Shown: positions 23,895-35,302 of the stretch, in pieces
How positions within the stretch are numbered: position 1 is the first letter of the stretch
How the letters are laid out: every line of letters begins with the position of its first letter
Source: Rhynchosporium graminicola
Lineage: Eukaryota; Ascomycota; Leotiomycetes; Helotiales; Ploettnerulaceae
Assembly: GCA_900074885.1 (NCBI GenBank)
Contig: FJUW01000022.1
Span: 529,467 to 593,466 of the forward strand
Length of the DNA: 64,000 nucleotides
Direction: 5' to 3'
The notes under the pieces: generated by a model
The model's input: only the letters and a program-made list of their open reading frames with translations
What the model was told of the DNA's origin: nothing
The model's database searches: none
Position numbers and translations under genes: made by a program

Positions 23895-24723
23895 TCAGTG
23901 ACAAGCCCCATCCTTTGTTGCACTCGTACTATTGCCAAAAACCAAATATCCCACAAACGAGCCCACACCCACAGCAAGCATCACCCAGCCATTATAAGTC
24001 ATGAAAAGCAGCCTATACATAAACCCCTCAGCCAGTTTCCCTTTCCCAAGTTGTCGGATCTTGCAATCGAGGTAATGGGGGGAGAGGCAGGTACTCACAT
24101 CAACATAAACGCATAGAAAGTCTGCACCGCGTAAATCGCCGCCTTCATCACATGCGCGTTCTGGCTAACGGCCACGGCATTGCGTCCTGTCCACAGGAAA
24201 GGCGTCCTCTCAGTAACAGATCCCGACCCAGCTTTGTGTTTGCAAGAACAAGTCTCAGCTTTCTTGTTCGACTCATTCTTTATATTTCCCATTCATTTCA
24301 TGGAAAAGAAATATGAAAGGAATGCTTTTGTTGGTGTATGAAGTCGTGCTGAAAGAGAGGGATTGAGAAGGGGAAGAGGAAGCACTTACTCGGAGCCTCG
24401 TTCGTCTTCTTGGCAACGCTTTGCTCGTATCTTCGTGATGCGGAGCGGATGGCTTCGTATCCTGCTGTTAGAGCTACGACGGCGACGAGGGAGATGAGTA
24501 GGCTGGTTGTGCTGCGGACGTGCCACCATTTGAAGACGATGCAGAGGTTCGTCGTGTCCCATGTGAAGAGCATCTGTTGGAGAGGATGATCTGTCAGTTA
24601 CTACTTTCTGCAGATGGGGGGGGAGTTCGGGTTGGAAATGCGGCGTACGTTCATATTGCACATATCTGCCATGCCGCCGTGGCCGTGTCCCATGCCGGAG
24701 TGGTCCATGTATGAATGATCCAT
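23895..24723 (-). CDS. Ctr-type copper transporter
   Basis: Four exons on the minus strand (24723-24649, 24573-24390, 24258-24099, 24012-23895) give 178 aa, with every intron phase agreeing. Ctr proteins are trimeric channels that import Cu(I) across the plasma or vacuolar membrane. The N-terminus is Met/His-rich (MDHSYMDHSGMGHGHGGMAD, then MCNMN), which binds copper. TM1 is around residues 46-64 (LLISLVAVVALTAGY). TM2 carries the essential M-x3-M at Met140-Met144 (MLLFM), created by the last splice. TM3 has the packing motif G157-SFV-G161 (GVGSFVGYLVFG). Cys-x-Cys (CSCKHK) lies in the loop, and the protein ends in GACH. Size and layout fit fungal Ctr2/Ctr3-like proteins. Confidence 0.93.
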
Positions 24724-25624
24724 CTTGTCGTGAGTTAACTGTTCGTTTCTTGTGGCTGGTAGTGATGTTTGGCAAGCGTATCTGGCTTTGCTTTCGAGAT
24801 GCGAAGTGGGTCAAATTATCTGTAGGGATAGGATGAAGGTACTGTATATGAATGGCGATTGGAATGAGCAGAAGTGGATGTAGCAGATGTACAGCTCCTG
24901 TGAAGTGTCACATGTACCAATTGGAGTCTAACAACTTTCTCAAACGTGCTCGGGTCTCGAGTTGCAGCTTCGGAGCGGGCCGAGACAGGCTACTTGCTCT
25001 GATTGGCTGAAGCTGCAATGACAACAATAGATACCCGTACACGTATACAGTACTCAACTCACAATCTATTTGTTTGCATCATGCTAAAGATATATCGAAA
25101 CTTGTATGTTCTCTCCAGGCACTTTTCCAAACAGACTGAGAGTGTATGTATCATTTCACAACGACAGTTTGATATTGCCCTTTGGAGAGTGACTATTACA
25201 ATTGCTTTGATTGCAGAAAAAATTGAGATATACATAAGTCCTGATCGGATTAAGACAGATTATAGTATACGGTGTTATAGTAGATAGAGTGTATTCAAGT
25301 CGATGATATATAAAGCGACTTTCTATAGGCTAAAATTCGGCATACCTTTTGTCCCGTAAGTCGTTGACTTCTATAGCAGGTCTATCAATGATACAGCACA
25401 GATTTCAGACCAAGTTTATCTGTCCATATGTGCTCTACTCCAGAGAATTATCTAGAATCCTTTTCGCTTTAATGCTTACAAGGTCCAGCCAGCACTACAG
25501 GCTTATTCCATCGCTTAAAGAACGGGAATTGGGGGGTATGGATTTCAAATAGATATGTCAAATAGACATCAAAACGATGACATCCTTGATCTCCTAAACA
25601 AAAGTCTTCAGTCCACGCGCGGGA
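24724..25624. other. intergenic, no gene seen
   Basis: Upstream region of the copper transporter and 3' flank of the GFA protein, AT-rich on the right. I did not find a convincing copper-response element by eye. Confidence 0.4.
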
Positions 25625-26339
25625 TCAACTTCCGCCCATCGAAGGTAGTATACACGATGCTGTCCATAAGATATCGGTGAAAGTCCTCACCTGTTTATAA
25701 AGATGATAAGCTCTTGCACAAACACAGTACTATCCCTTTTCTGAGCGGCAAAGGAGCATCTGGTCCACCAGATAAGATGAAATGGACAAGGAAGTTAAAC
25801 TTACGTTGATAGCCAAGATATCATGATCTGTATCGCGCTTAGCTGGGACGGTACCATTGAAGTCGATGAGTATGCTCGTCCCGCAAGTTTTGCAGAATTT
25901 GTGAGTCTTCAATTTAGTGTTGAATTTATCTTCTCCAAGGCTCTCAAACCCTATAGTCATTCTTTCAGCCTTTATTTCCAAATTCGTGAAGAATTTGCAG
26001 AGAGTGGGGCGTACCTCTGGTGAAATGTATATCTCGGCGAGGAGGGTAGACAAAGACATAGCCGTTCTGAGTGCAAATGGTACAGTTACATTTATTGACT
26101 GTCTGTGTAGGAAATGGGTCGTCCATCTTGACAGTGAATTTCACACCTCCACAATGGCATTGTGCTTCATGAGTGACTCGTTCTTTCTGGACGACGGTGG
26201 AAGTGGACTTTGCGGCTAACATCATGTATTTGAGAGGGATGTATTTGGGCTTCGAAGAACTTGACCTGAATAGCAAAATAGAAAAGTAGAAGCGATATAC
26301 GAAGAAGAAATACTCAGCCGGGTCATACTTAGAGGACAT
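25625..26339 (-). CDS. GFA/CENP-V-domain protein (glutathione-dependent formaldehyde-activating-like)
   Basis: Proposed exons on the minus strand are 26339-26329, 26265-26015, 25950-25805 and 25690-25625, giving about 157 aa. The family folds around structural and catalytic zinc ions held by cysteines. Here they are QCHCGGVKF, KCNCTICTQNG and, after the second intron, HKFCKTCGTSI. The second intron joins HFTRG to FESLGEDKFNTK, as in relatives. The last exon reads VRTFTDI and then soon ends. One base further on, the other frame gives LMDSIVYTTFDGRKLIPRVD, closer to the expected end (stop at 25608-25610), so a one-base deletion near 25670 is suspected. If the first tiny exon is wrong, the start would be the ATG at 26225 (MMLAAKSTST). 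The substrate is unknown; the name does not prove formaldehyde activity. Confidence 0.78.
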
Positions 26340-27763
26340 ATGTAGTTATTGGGAAACATATCAACACCCAGCTAAGCGGGGCATCAGCATGTTACTGCGC
26401 CTTTCTGTAGGCAGCTGATTATCCGAGCTGACAAATTGAATGTGTTCGAGAACGAATTGAAGGCAGTCTACGCAATTTTCTCTCGGGAGCAATCCGAGTA
26501 TACATTGCTTGGAAGCTCACAAAGGAGTTCCATAGGCTATACGTTGTCAGATCTCAAGGATCGTCTCCGAGGAAAATTGTGCTTCAGTAATTCGAGATAC
26601 GTATAGCGCTGACGAGATCCCGTTGATGAATCTATCATCGCAACCCAAAGAAGAGCTGTTACGCGGGAGAAACGATACAGCTAGAGGCGACAAGGAAACA
26701 CCATAAGTCTCCTTTTCATATCCTGGTTATCAAGTGACTCTAGTCGAAAGGGGCGTGGTTGAAGAGAAGGAAAATATTTCAGTTCAGCAAGTCATACTTC
26801 GACCACTTAAACCTATGTGCACAACCAGACTGCACCTATTGAACCGATTCAAAAGTCAACATGGAAGAAAGGAGTCTAGTTAGTTGGCAAGTAATACACA
26901 CAACGTACGTACTACTGCAGCTTGCATAGCCAGAGCGACGCATGTGCTTCTCCAAAACCTATGGTCTAATGGCAAAATGGCAATTGACAATTCACAAATG
27001 TGCGAAGAACACCGAATGTAGATCTGAGTGGTCTGGCAATAACTCAAACTGCCCCTACTGACCTTATGTTTTGCGAGAGACAAAAGGAGATCCGGTAGCG
27101 TAGACAGCCTTGAAGAAACTAAGACGGTGAAGGTCTGGGTTAGTAAATGATATTTGAGTAGAGTTTCATGAAATTTGAAATGCAGTCGTCATAGAGAGAA
27201 TTGATGGAGAGTCTTTTACTGGAGCCGTGGCAAGATCAAACAAAAAGGTTTGCTTGTCGTTGTCATCAACATGAAGAGATTTGATGGTGGAACCTCAAGT
27301 ATCGGAATTAATCGCGCCAATGTTTATGCGTAGAGCCTGCTCGGGATCCGCCGGAACACACCATGCAAGGCTAAAGAGTCATCTCGACGAGGCTGAGGTC
27401 AGCATGTGCCACTTCAACGCTCCAACGTCCAACCAAGTCATCCCAATTGACGAGCTGATCCAATATTAAGGCATATCCCGGTTCCAGGACGATACGAGAA
27501 ATGAATACTAACAATCAGGAATCGCTCCGATACCGAGTTTTGACGGAGAAGACAGGATCTTGCCGTCGCAGCCTCAGCCATTGAACAATACAACCGGAAA
27601 CTCCCTTTGCTCCAAAACAAAGAGCGGACCTCCCTGGGGCACTCATTCTTGCTATACATACCTACATCTTCATCTCTGACTTTACAACTGAAAACTAACA
27701 AATTTCCTCTGTATACACTATTCATCCTCTTTGAACACCAGGTTTGACTCCCAATCATCCCCG
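26340..27763. other. intergenic, upstream of alternative oxidase
   Basis: 1.4 kb between the divergent GFA and alternative oxidase genes. A 62-codon open frame at 27281-27469 has no recognisable features. The 5' UTR of the oxidase probably occupies the last 200 bp. Confidence 0.4.
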
Positions 27764-28960
27764 ATGTATGTCGCAAGGGTATCAACAAAGCTTCAACTCT
27801 CTAAGCAATCTGCTGCACAGCTCTCGAGAGCAGTGACTACTTGCTCCCAATGCCATGGAGGCTCAACGAACGCAGCAGGTTTTCGTTTGACAGCTGCACA
27901 TCTACAATCGCGCCGCCAGTTCTCCACAACACCTCGAACACAACTACGAGATATATTCCCTTCTCCAGAACATGAGCATATCAAGAAGACCGAAGCCGCT
28001 TGGCCTCATCCACCGTAAGCCTATCTGCCAACACTTTAGCAACTGCCACATGCTGATTCTTACCTATAGATACGATGGCGAAAAAATAAAGAATGATATC
28101 TACTACGCCCATCGAGAGCCCCAAGACTTCAGTGATAGAATAGCTCTCTTCATGGTTCGCTTACTTCGATTCGGAATGGATACAGCTACACGGTATAAGC
28201 ACGACGTCGAAACGCCCAAGAAAATCGGTGACAGCAATGCTGTTACGGAAACCAAGCCTTACGCAATGTCCGAGAAGAAATGGCTCATCCGAATGGTATT
28301 TCTCGAATCTGTTGCAGGTGTACCAGGGATGGTCGCTGGGATGGTTCGCCACCTTCATAGTTTGAGACGACTCAAGAGAGACAATGGATGGATCGAAACA
28401 CTACTGGAAGAAGCCTATAATGAGCGGATGCATCTTCTTACATTTCTCAAGATGGCAGAGCCTGGCAAATTCATGAAGTTCATGATATTAGGAGCTCAGG
28501 GCGTTTTCTTCAACTCGATGTTTCTCTCCTACCTCATTTCGCCAAAGACCTGTCACCGCTTTGTTGGCTATCTTGAGGAGGAGGCCGTCTTGACCTACTC
28601 ACTTGCCATTCAAGATATTGAGGCTGGCAAGCTCCCAGTAAGTTCAAGAAACTTCCGTCACTATCTGAAATCAAGTACTAACTTGCGTAGAAATGGTCTG
28701 ATCCTAAATTTCAAATCCCTGCGCTGGCAGTCAATTACTGGAAGATGCCTGAGGGGTCCCGAACTATGAAGGATCTCCTGCTGTACATCAGAGCAGATGA
28801 AGCCAAGCATCGCGAAGTCAACCATACACTTGGCAATCTTGACCAAAATGAAGATTCGAACCCATTCGTAAGCGAATACAAAGACACCGACCTCCCGCAT
28901 CCAGGCAAGGGTATCGAGCATATTAAGCCGTTGGGATGGGAAAGAAAAGATGTCATTTGA
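27764..28960 (+). CDS. AOX: mitochondrial alternative oxidase
   Basis: Three exons (27764-28014, 28070-28637, 28691-28960) with introns of 55 and 53 bp give 362 aa, standard for fungi. The enzyme is a di-iron ubiquinol oxidase of the inner mitochondrial membrane that reduces O2 to water and bypasses complexes III and IV. The N-terminus is an Arg/Ser/Gln-rich presequence ending near RRQFSTTPR. All four di-iron motifs are present: [10 protein letters not shown] (Glu163; the usual LET is LES here), NERMHLLTF (Glu202, His205), [10 protein letters not shown] (Glu253/254 region) and [12 protein letters not shown] (Glu310, His313). The final Pro-rich tail ([20 protein letters not shown]) is typical. 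The ATG at 27764 is the first in frame; the preceding codons lack one. Confidence 0.97.
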
Positions 28961-31562
28961 ACGAGGATTTTTGATGAACACGACGGAAAGACTAAGATGA
29001 TCCAAGCCGGGCCTCTGAATCACAAGACAACACCACCGAAAACACCACTCTTCACTTGTATATATTTCGCCCTAACGAATTCCTTATGTTTCTACAAAAT
29101 AGCGTTTCGATAGAAAGATCTCCTACTCAGAAAAGGTTCCCAGATACCATGTAGCACTACATAGATTCATCGGCTTCGCAGCTTTTGGATAAGGCGTTTG
29201 CTTTACTTGTTTTGGATGGAGCCGCAGATTGACTTTGGGGTGGAGCGGAATATTAGTAATAAAGTGTTACAGAGCAAGCATGCCATTATTGCCTTCGGAT
29301 CCATCTCGTCATTGCTTTGCTGGATAAGCTCATATGATTAGAGTTTTGTTGAGCTTATCTGCTGCCCTCTCAGTCGCCAGCTTCCTACTTGAAATCGCTA
29401 GGTCTATGCAGAGCTTGCATCATTACTGTCTTCTCGGGGTATACCACGTAAATAAACATTGCCGGCTAAGGCAAGTGAGGAACACTGACACTGTTGCACC
29501 CAACAAGCTATTTCTGAACACTCAATAGATGGATACTTCGAAGAATTATATAAAGCTTTTTAAAGCAGTTTTAGAGGAGTCTGCTAGAATGATATAGTAT
29601 TTCGAGATTTTGCGGCTGAGAAAATCCTAGTTTTTGTTCGGCAGCTAGACACTTACTTGCTTTAATTCCACGATTAGACTCCTTAGCCGGCCGAGTTTAT
29701 TTACGCCGCGTAGTTAGGTCCCAATCGGTTCAAAGTCAACAGAACCGCGCATTGGCGGGAAAATTAAGCGGAGATGTCGAGGTATAGACTATAAGCGAAA
29801 GCACAGGAATCTTGGAAATCTTGGACTTTTTATGAAAACCTCCAATTCTTTACTATTTTACCGGGTTCTTTTCAGGACTCGCAATCCTTAATCCTGGAAG
29901 TGGTGTATTTGTATGCCACGTTAATTGTTTGGCAGATCTCTCTAGGCGCCTACCAGTATTCATCCGTACCAGCTGCAGACCCTGACATGTCGAAGAACGG
30001 TATCGAAAGTTATGACGCGATAGGCAGCTCGAGTCTCGACAGTGCATGAACATCCCTACCCGATCAACGTCTAACTCGAAAGTTGAGTCAGTGTAGACCT
30101 TCCGCCGGGGGTCAGTGGAAAGAATATCCTTTACAGCTGATACAAACTATACTATTGCTAATAGACTAACTTCAATACCACGGAAAATCGTTGAAACTAT
30201 CTGCTGGTCAATAGTCACGGTTAGCTGAGTGTATGTGCCGGGTTTAGCCGAATCTATCTCTCTAGAGGTCTCGACTACCTTGATTCAGCAGCATATTATG
30301 ACAATAATATTACTGTATACGACTCATGTGAGACTACTTGATTTTACGTACACCACAAAGTGATACTCACACTATCCACTGTAGACTATGAGGCTGCCGT
30401 TCGAACGGCATCGATATTCTCTATAGCGGATACCTCGCTTAAGCTGTTTTGCCCTGAACATTCTCCTGCTCTCCTCGAAAGCTCAGACGACTCAACCCCC
30501 TTGGCCAAGTTATTGCCTTTAGATCTTAGGTAGACTAATCAGTATTACCCTTACGAATTGGCGCCCCAGAGTGTTCTCCGGGTATGGCAAAAAAAAGGGT
30601 CTCCATATTTGTGCGAAAGGTACTTTGTATGTCATAATGGCGTAAATGATGTAATGGGAGTCGCTCCTGCAACAACCAGGTGAACAGCGCCCGGATTTTT
30701 CCAATGCATCACCTTTTCTAATGTATGATTTCTATACGTCAAAGGCCCAAAAGCACATGTCGCTCCTTGTCAAAGGATATTAACACGTATATTATAGAGA
30801 TAATTATAAAACTATATAATATAACTACTTCGTAAAGTGTATTCTCTGTAACTCTGTTGAAAGAAGGCTGATAGGACTGTGAAACCGACCTTTAGTACTC
30901 TGTCTCGCAGGGATGGAAAAGCTACATATACGGAGGAAGAGGAGGCCTACTGGGAGACACGATCGATAGAAAAGAAGGTCACTCAAAGAGAAGTATGAAA
31001 AGTCATCCCTGGTATGTACATCCGACGGGGACGAGAGGTATAGTTTAGAAGAGGAGAAGGTAGCTTCAGAAGCATAGAATCTACATATCTTCCAGCTTCT
31101 GTACCTTCTTCGACCGGGTAATTTACTTCGATACAGATGTGCGAATAGCTTTAGGTTTTAGCCTGATACAGCTTTATCTCTACGTCACATATATCGCGTT
31201 AACAGAGCAGTGAGAAAACTTGGCGACTCCGATGCATGTAAAATCATATTGGGAAAACTGGATGCATTGGAAACATTCAGCCGTGAACAGCCAACTAGGA
31301 CATTTTGGGGCTGGGCGGACAAATTTGCATGAGAACTTCACCTTCCTGTCTTGCGTTATGCATAGGCTCGCAATGACCTGAGTACTTTGCGTGCTCATAA
31401 GTGGATCAAACTCTACTGAGTGGTACTTATTGTGAGATATAAGTTGATATAGTCTACAATATATCTAATACCGTAAGCAATCCATCCTTCTCCTGCCATT
31501 TCATCTTTCGAAGCGTTTGTACTCTGAAGCCCTAAAATCAGGCTTTGGGTCGATCGTTTGTC
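28961..31562. other. long gene-free stretch, AT-rich in places
   Basis: 2.6 kb in which no frame on either strand looks like protein. Segments near 29520-29620 and 30770-30850 are very AT-rich and TpA-rich, recalling the RIP-mutated DNA at the right end of the window, so an eroded repeat is possible. I could not identify any element, terminal repeat or RNA gene. Confidence 0.4.
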
Positions 31563-34500
31563 ATGGCACGACCTTTTATACTCTCTATTGCCATTTGCGG
31601 CTTGTTTGATTCCGTTGTTTCCCAGTTGTTTCCCAACTCCACTAATTCCAGTTCATCGAGTTCTGCTTCAGTACATTGGCTCGGCGGAAAGCCAGCATAC
31701 AATTGTGGAACAACATTCGGGCTCCCATGGCCTCAGGGACAGCACTATCCCAAGAACACCACCTTCACAGCGGAGGCTACCTCAGATGAGCAAGCAGAAC
31801 TTCAGACGTGGGTTACTGGTTATTGGGCTGATGGTTCGGTCAAGTGGACTGGTCATGCCATTCCTGCTTCGGAGAGCTTAGCAGACAAGTATACAATCAC
31901 TGCACAGAATCTGAAGAACGCCACGACATCTCCTTATACCAACAAGACAGGATCATTAACTGTCAACAATACTACTTCGAGGATAATTGTCAATACAGGG
32001 AAATTAACAGTATCTTTTCCCAAAAAAGGAAGTATTCTCATCGATACCATCCAGACCAAGAGCGGAAAAATCATCGGCAAAGACGGACATCTGGTTCTGC
32101 AATCCCAATCAGGCGTTGCATCCAACTCCGACGACCGTGCGAACTCTTCCATCAACTATTTGAACTTTCTGAGCAACATTGAAGAGGTCAGCGTCAGCGA
32201 GAACGTCTCTGTACGCGCTCTAGTCACGGTTCGAGGGAAGCATCAAGTTCAGGATGGTGGATCCCATGCCGATTGGCTTCCCTTCGTCTTGCGTTTCTAC
32301 CTTTACGCAAATTCCGACTCGATTCGAATTGTCCACAGTCTTGTGTTCGATGGAGCTGCAAGTGAAGCTTTCATCACGGGTGTCGGAATCCGATTCGGCG
32401 TTCCTCTCGGAGGTGAGGCGCAGTATAATCGACATGTTCGATTTGCCGGTGTTGATGGGGGATTGCTCAGCGAATCTGTGCAAGGCATCAACGGTTTGAG
32501 AAGAGATCCGGGACAGGTGGTGAGAACGGCGCAAGTTGATGGCGAGGAATTGCCGGCGTCTAGTACGTGGGATGTGAGGGTCTTTTCGAGACTGAGGTGG
32601 ATCCCTACTTGGAGTGATTATAGCTTGAGCCAATTGTCTTCGGACGGCTTCAGTCTGAAAAAGAGGACCAAAGCTGGGCAAAGTTGGGTAAATATACCTG
32701 GAGGAACTCGCGCTGGTGGATTGGCATATCTGGGTGGTGCAACAAAGGTATGTTTATCCTTAAACGAAACTCTAGATCTATACCTATCACTCCTCCAACG
32801 TCATACTTGTATTATCATGAGAAGGCGAGACCTTCGATACTGACTATGTCTTCAGGGAGGTCTCGCTGTAGGACTGCGTGACTTCTGGAAACGCTTTCCT
32901 AGTGTTCTTGACATCTCGAATGCAGTTTCAGATCAAGGTCAAATAACAGTCTGGCTCTATGATCCAGCTGCGCAGCCACTTGATCTCCGGTCATACCAGT
33001 ACGTAATGAGGAAGCTCAACATTTCCTTTTCTCGAATGTTCCGAGATGATCTTGAGACATGCCTTAATCGTCTTTCAAGAACATCTCGAGGTAGCCATTA
33101 CTGAATCTTCCGTTACCTTAGTGACGGCCTGGGGCAGGACGGCTATGCTGATGAACTCGATGCCCGGGAGATCACGTACGAAGACTGGGAGCCCAATTTT
33201 GACACACCCTATGGCATCGCCCGAACAACCGAGGTCTTCCTCTTTGGATTCGAAGAAACACCCACTAGTGAGAAATTAGCGGGCTTAACCGAGTACATAA
33301 ACAACCCCCCAGTACTGGTCGCCGAACCAGCTTATCTCCAAGAATCCAAAGCCATCGGAACTTATTGGTCCATTCCAGATACGAAAAGTCCACAAGCAGC
33401 AACCATCGAAAACCATCTCGATTTCCTTTTCAAGTTCTACGAAGAAAAAGTCGAGCAAAGGAAATGGTACGGTTTCCTAGATTACGGAAATTTCATGCAT
33501 ACCTATGACACGGACCGCCATTCCTGGCGTTACGATGTTGGAGGCTACGGATGGGACAATTCGAAATTATCGCCCGATTTGTTTTTCTGGCTATACTTCC
33601 TCCGCACAGGCCGACATGACGTTTACCGGTTCGCTGAAGCGCTCACTAGACATACGGGAGAAGTAGACGTCTACCATATTGGGAAATGGAAAGGACTCGG
33701 CACCCGCCAGGGAGTGCAGCATTTCTCCGACAGCACGAAACAGGCTCGTAGATCGCAGCCGCAGTACCGCAAGTATTTCTACTACATTTCCGGTGGCGAC
33801 GAGCGAGTTGGAGAATTGATGGATGAACTCCTCGATACGGTAAACACTTACGGTATCCTGGACCCTAATAGGAAAGTCCGCACCGATGGGTTCGTTCCCT
33901 CGCCCGGCTCCAGCGTAGCTATTGGTCTAGGAACAGATTGGGGTGCTTTAGCAGGCGGATGGTTAATAGCCTGGGAACGACGTGGAGCTCGTTGGGAAGA
34001 GGCAAAGACGAAACTCACCAACACCATGACCGGAATCGCAGCTTTGAAAAACGGGTTTGTGACAGGTTCTTCTCTCTTCAACCTTGCATCTAGCACACTC
34101 GGTCCACCGCCCGCAGACCTCAACAACACAGGCTCCGTATCCGTGTCCCATCTATCTGCCGTCTTCGGTCTCCCAGAAGTAGTTTCCGAAGCCATTGAGT
34201 ACTACGCTCCTCTCTCCCAGCAGGATTCAAAGACGCCTGGCTAGATTACTGTTACTACTTCCACGCACCTGCCAGCGAGCAGATAGCGCGGTATGGAGTC
34301 AGTTTCGGCTTGTTGAATCTGTATCCGGGACATTCGAGATTGATTGCTTTTGTAGCCAGAGAGAGGCATAATGCAACAATTGCAGCGAGAGCTTGGCAAG
34401 AGTTCTTTGCGTCGGATGGGTTGAAGCCGACTGCACCGTGGAATAAGACGAGTGTGACGGAATGTCGAGTTCTGACGCCAGTGGAAGAGGCTAGATGGAT

Positions 34501-34591
34501 ACCGAGCACTAATGATGTTGCACAGTATGGACTTGCTGCTATTCAGAATTTGGCGCTGGTGAGAGATAGCTTGGAGACCTCCTTTCCGTAG
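31563..34591 (+). CDS. secreted exo-rhamnogalacturonan lyase-like protein (PL26, PcRGLX/YetA type), apparent frameshift
   Basis: Exons 31563-32747, 32856-32998 and 33122-34591 (introns 108 and 123 bp) give about 930 aa. A signal peptide (MARPFILSIAICGLFDSVVS) precedes a Ser/Asn-rich linker. The three-part architecture of PcRGLX is recognisable: an N-terminal beta domain (VHWLGGKPAYNCGTTFGLPW; GYWADGSVKWTGHA), a central beta-sandwich (LPFVLRFYLYANSDSIRIVH) and a C-terminal alpha/alpha toroid (YGFLDYGNFMHTYDTDRHSW; YGWDNSKLSPDLFFWLYFLR). Known members release disaccharides from rhamnogalacturonan I of pectin. Near 34217-34228 the frame must shift by one base to pass from EYYAPLSQ to FKDAWLDYCYYFHAP; without this the protein stops at 34244, losing the last 115 residues. 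This is either a sequence error or a recent mutation. Many N-glycosylation sequons support secretion. Confidence 0.85.
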
Positions 34592-35302
34592 GTGGGATAC
34601 TGGCATGTAGATCGCGTTTGGAAGATGTAGGCTTCGTACATACGTGCAAAAATTATCAACGAGTCCACATGATATATCTTACAAACTAAAAAGCAGTATT
34701 CAAGATAATCACATTCGCAAAGCCTAAACTATTCCGAATGTCAAGTCATCATACCTACCACAGAGAACGATCATTCGAGAATACAATTCATCACAAAGCA
34801 AAACAGAAATAACATCTGAATCTCATCATGTTAAACTCTCCCCCCTCCTCCTCAACCTTTCCCCAACCTCTTGTCTTCTCAACACTGGTTTCGACTACCA
34901 CCCTGTCCTAATGCCTCTACCGCCAAGTAAATCGCTAAACAGATCTCCCATTCCAGTACGCCAGGCTCGAAGATAGAATCCCATGATGAAAGAGTATGAT
35001 GAAGAGCATCTATACGTACAAAGAACGGGCAGCTCTTGTGGCCCACCTATATATTACGATCAAGTACTATGCTATGCCTACGGTACTATACTTCCACACT
35101 TCCACGAACCGTAGAAGTTAAAACTGTTTTAGGAACAGGAAGCATTCATAACCTCGTATTCCCATATCGAAATCGCTAATCGCAAATAGTACAATTTTTC
35201 CCTCAAAAACCTTGCCGTATATCACCAAGCCCAAACGGCCATCCAGACGTACAATACTATGAACAGAATTAGGTCACAGAAGGACAGCAGGAGACCAGAA
35301 TA
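34592..35302. other. convergent 3' flank, no gene seen
   Basis: 0.7 kb between two converging genes, AT-rich. There are no supported frames. Confidence 0.45.

Noticed and set aside
27281..27469. 62-codon frame upstream of the alternative oxidase
   Set aside because: Short, no motif, no conserved start context; probably 5' flank.
34168..34224. 56-bp intron (GTCTCC..CAGCAG) that would repair the PL26 frame
   Set aside because: It would remove LPEVVSEAIEYYAPLSQ, which looks like genuine conserved coding sequence, and the donor is poor.
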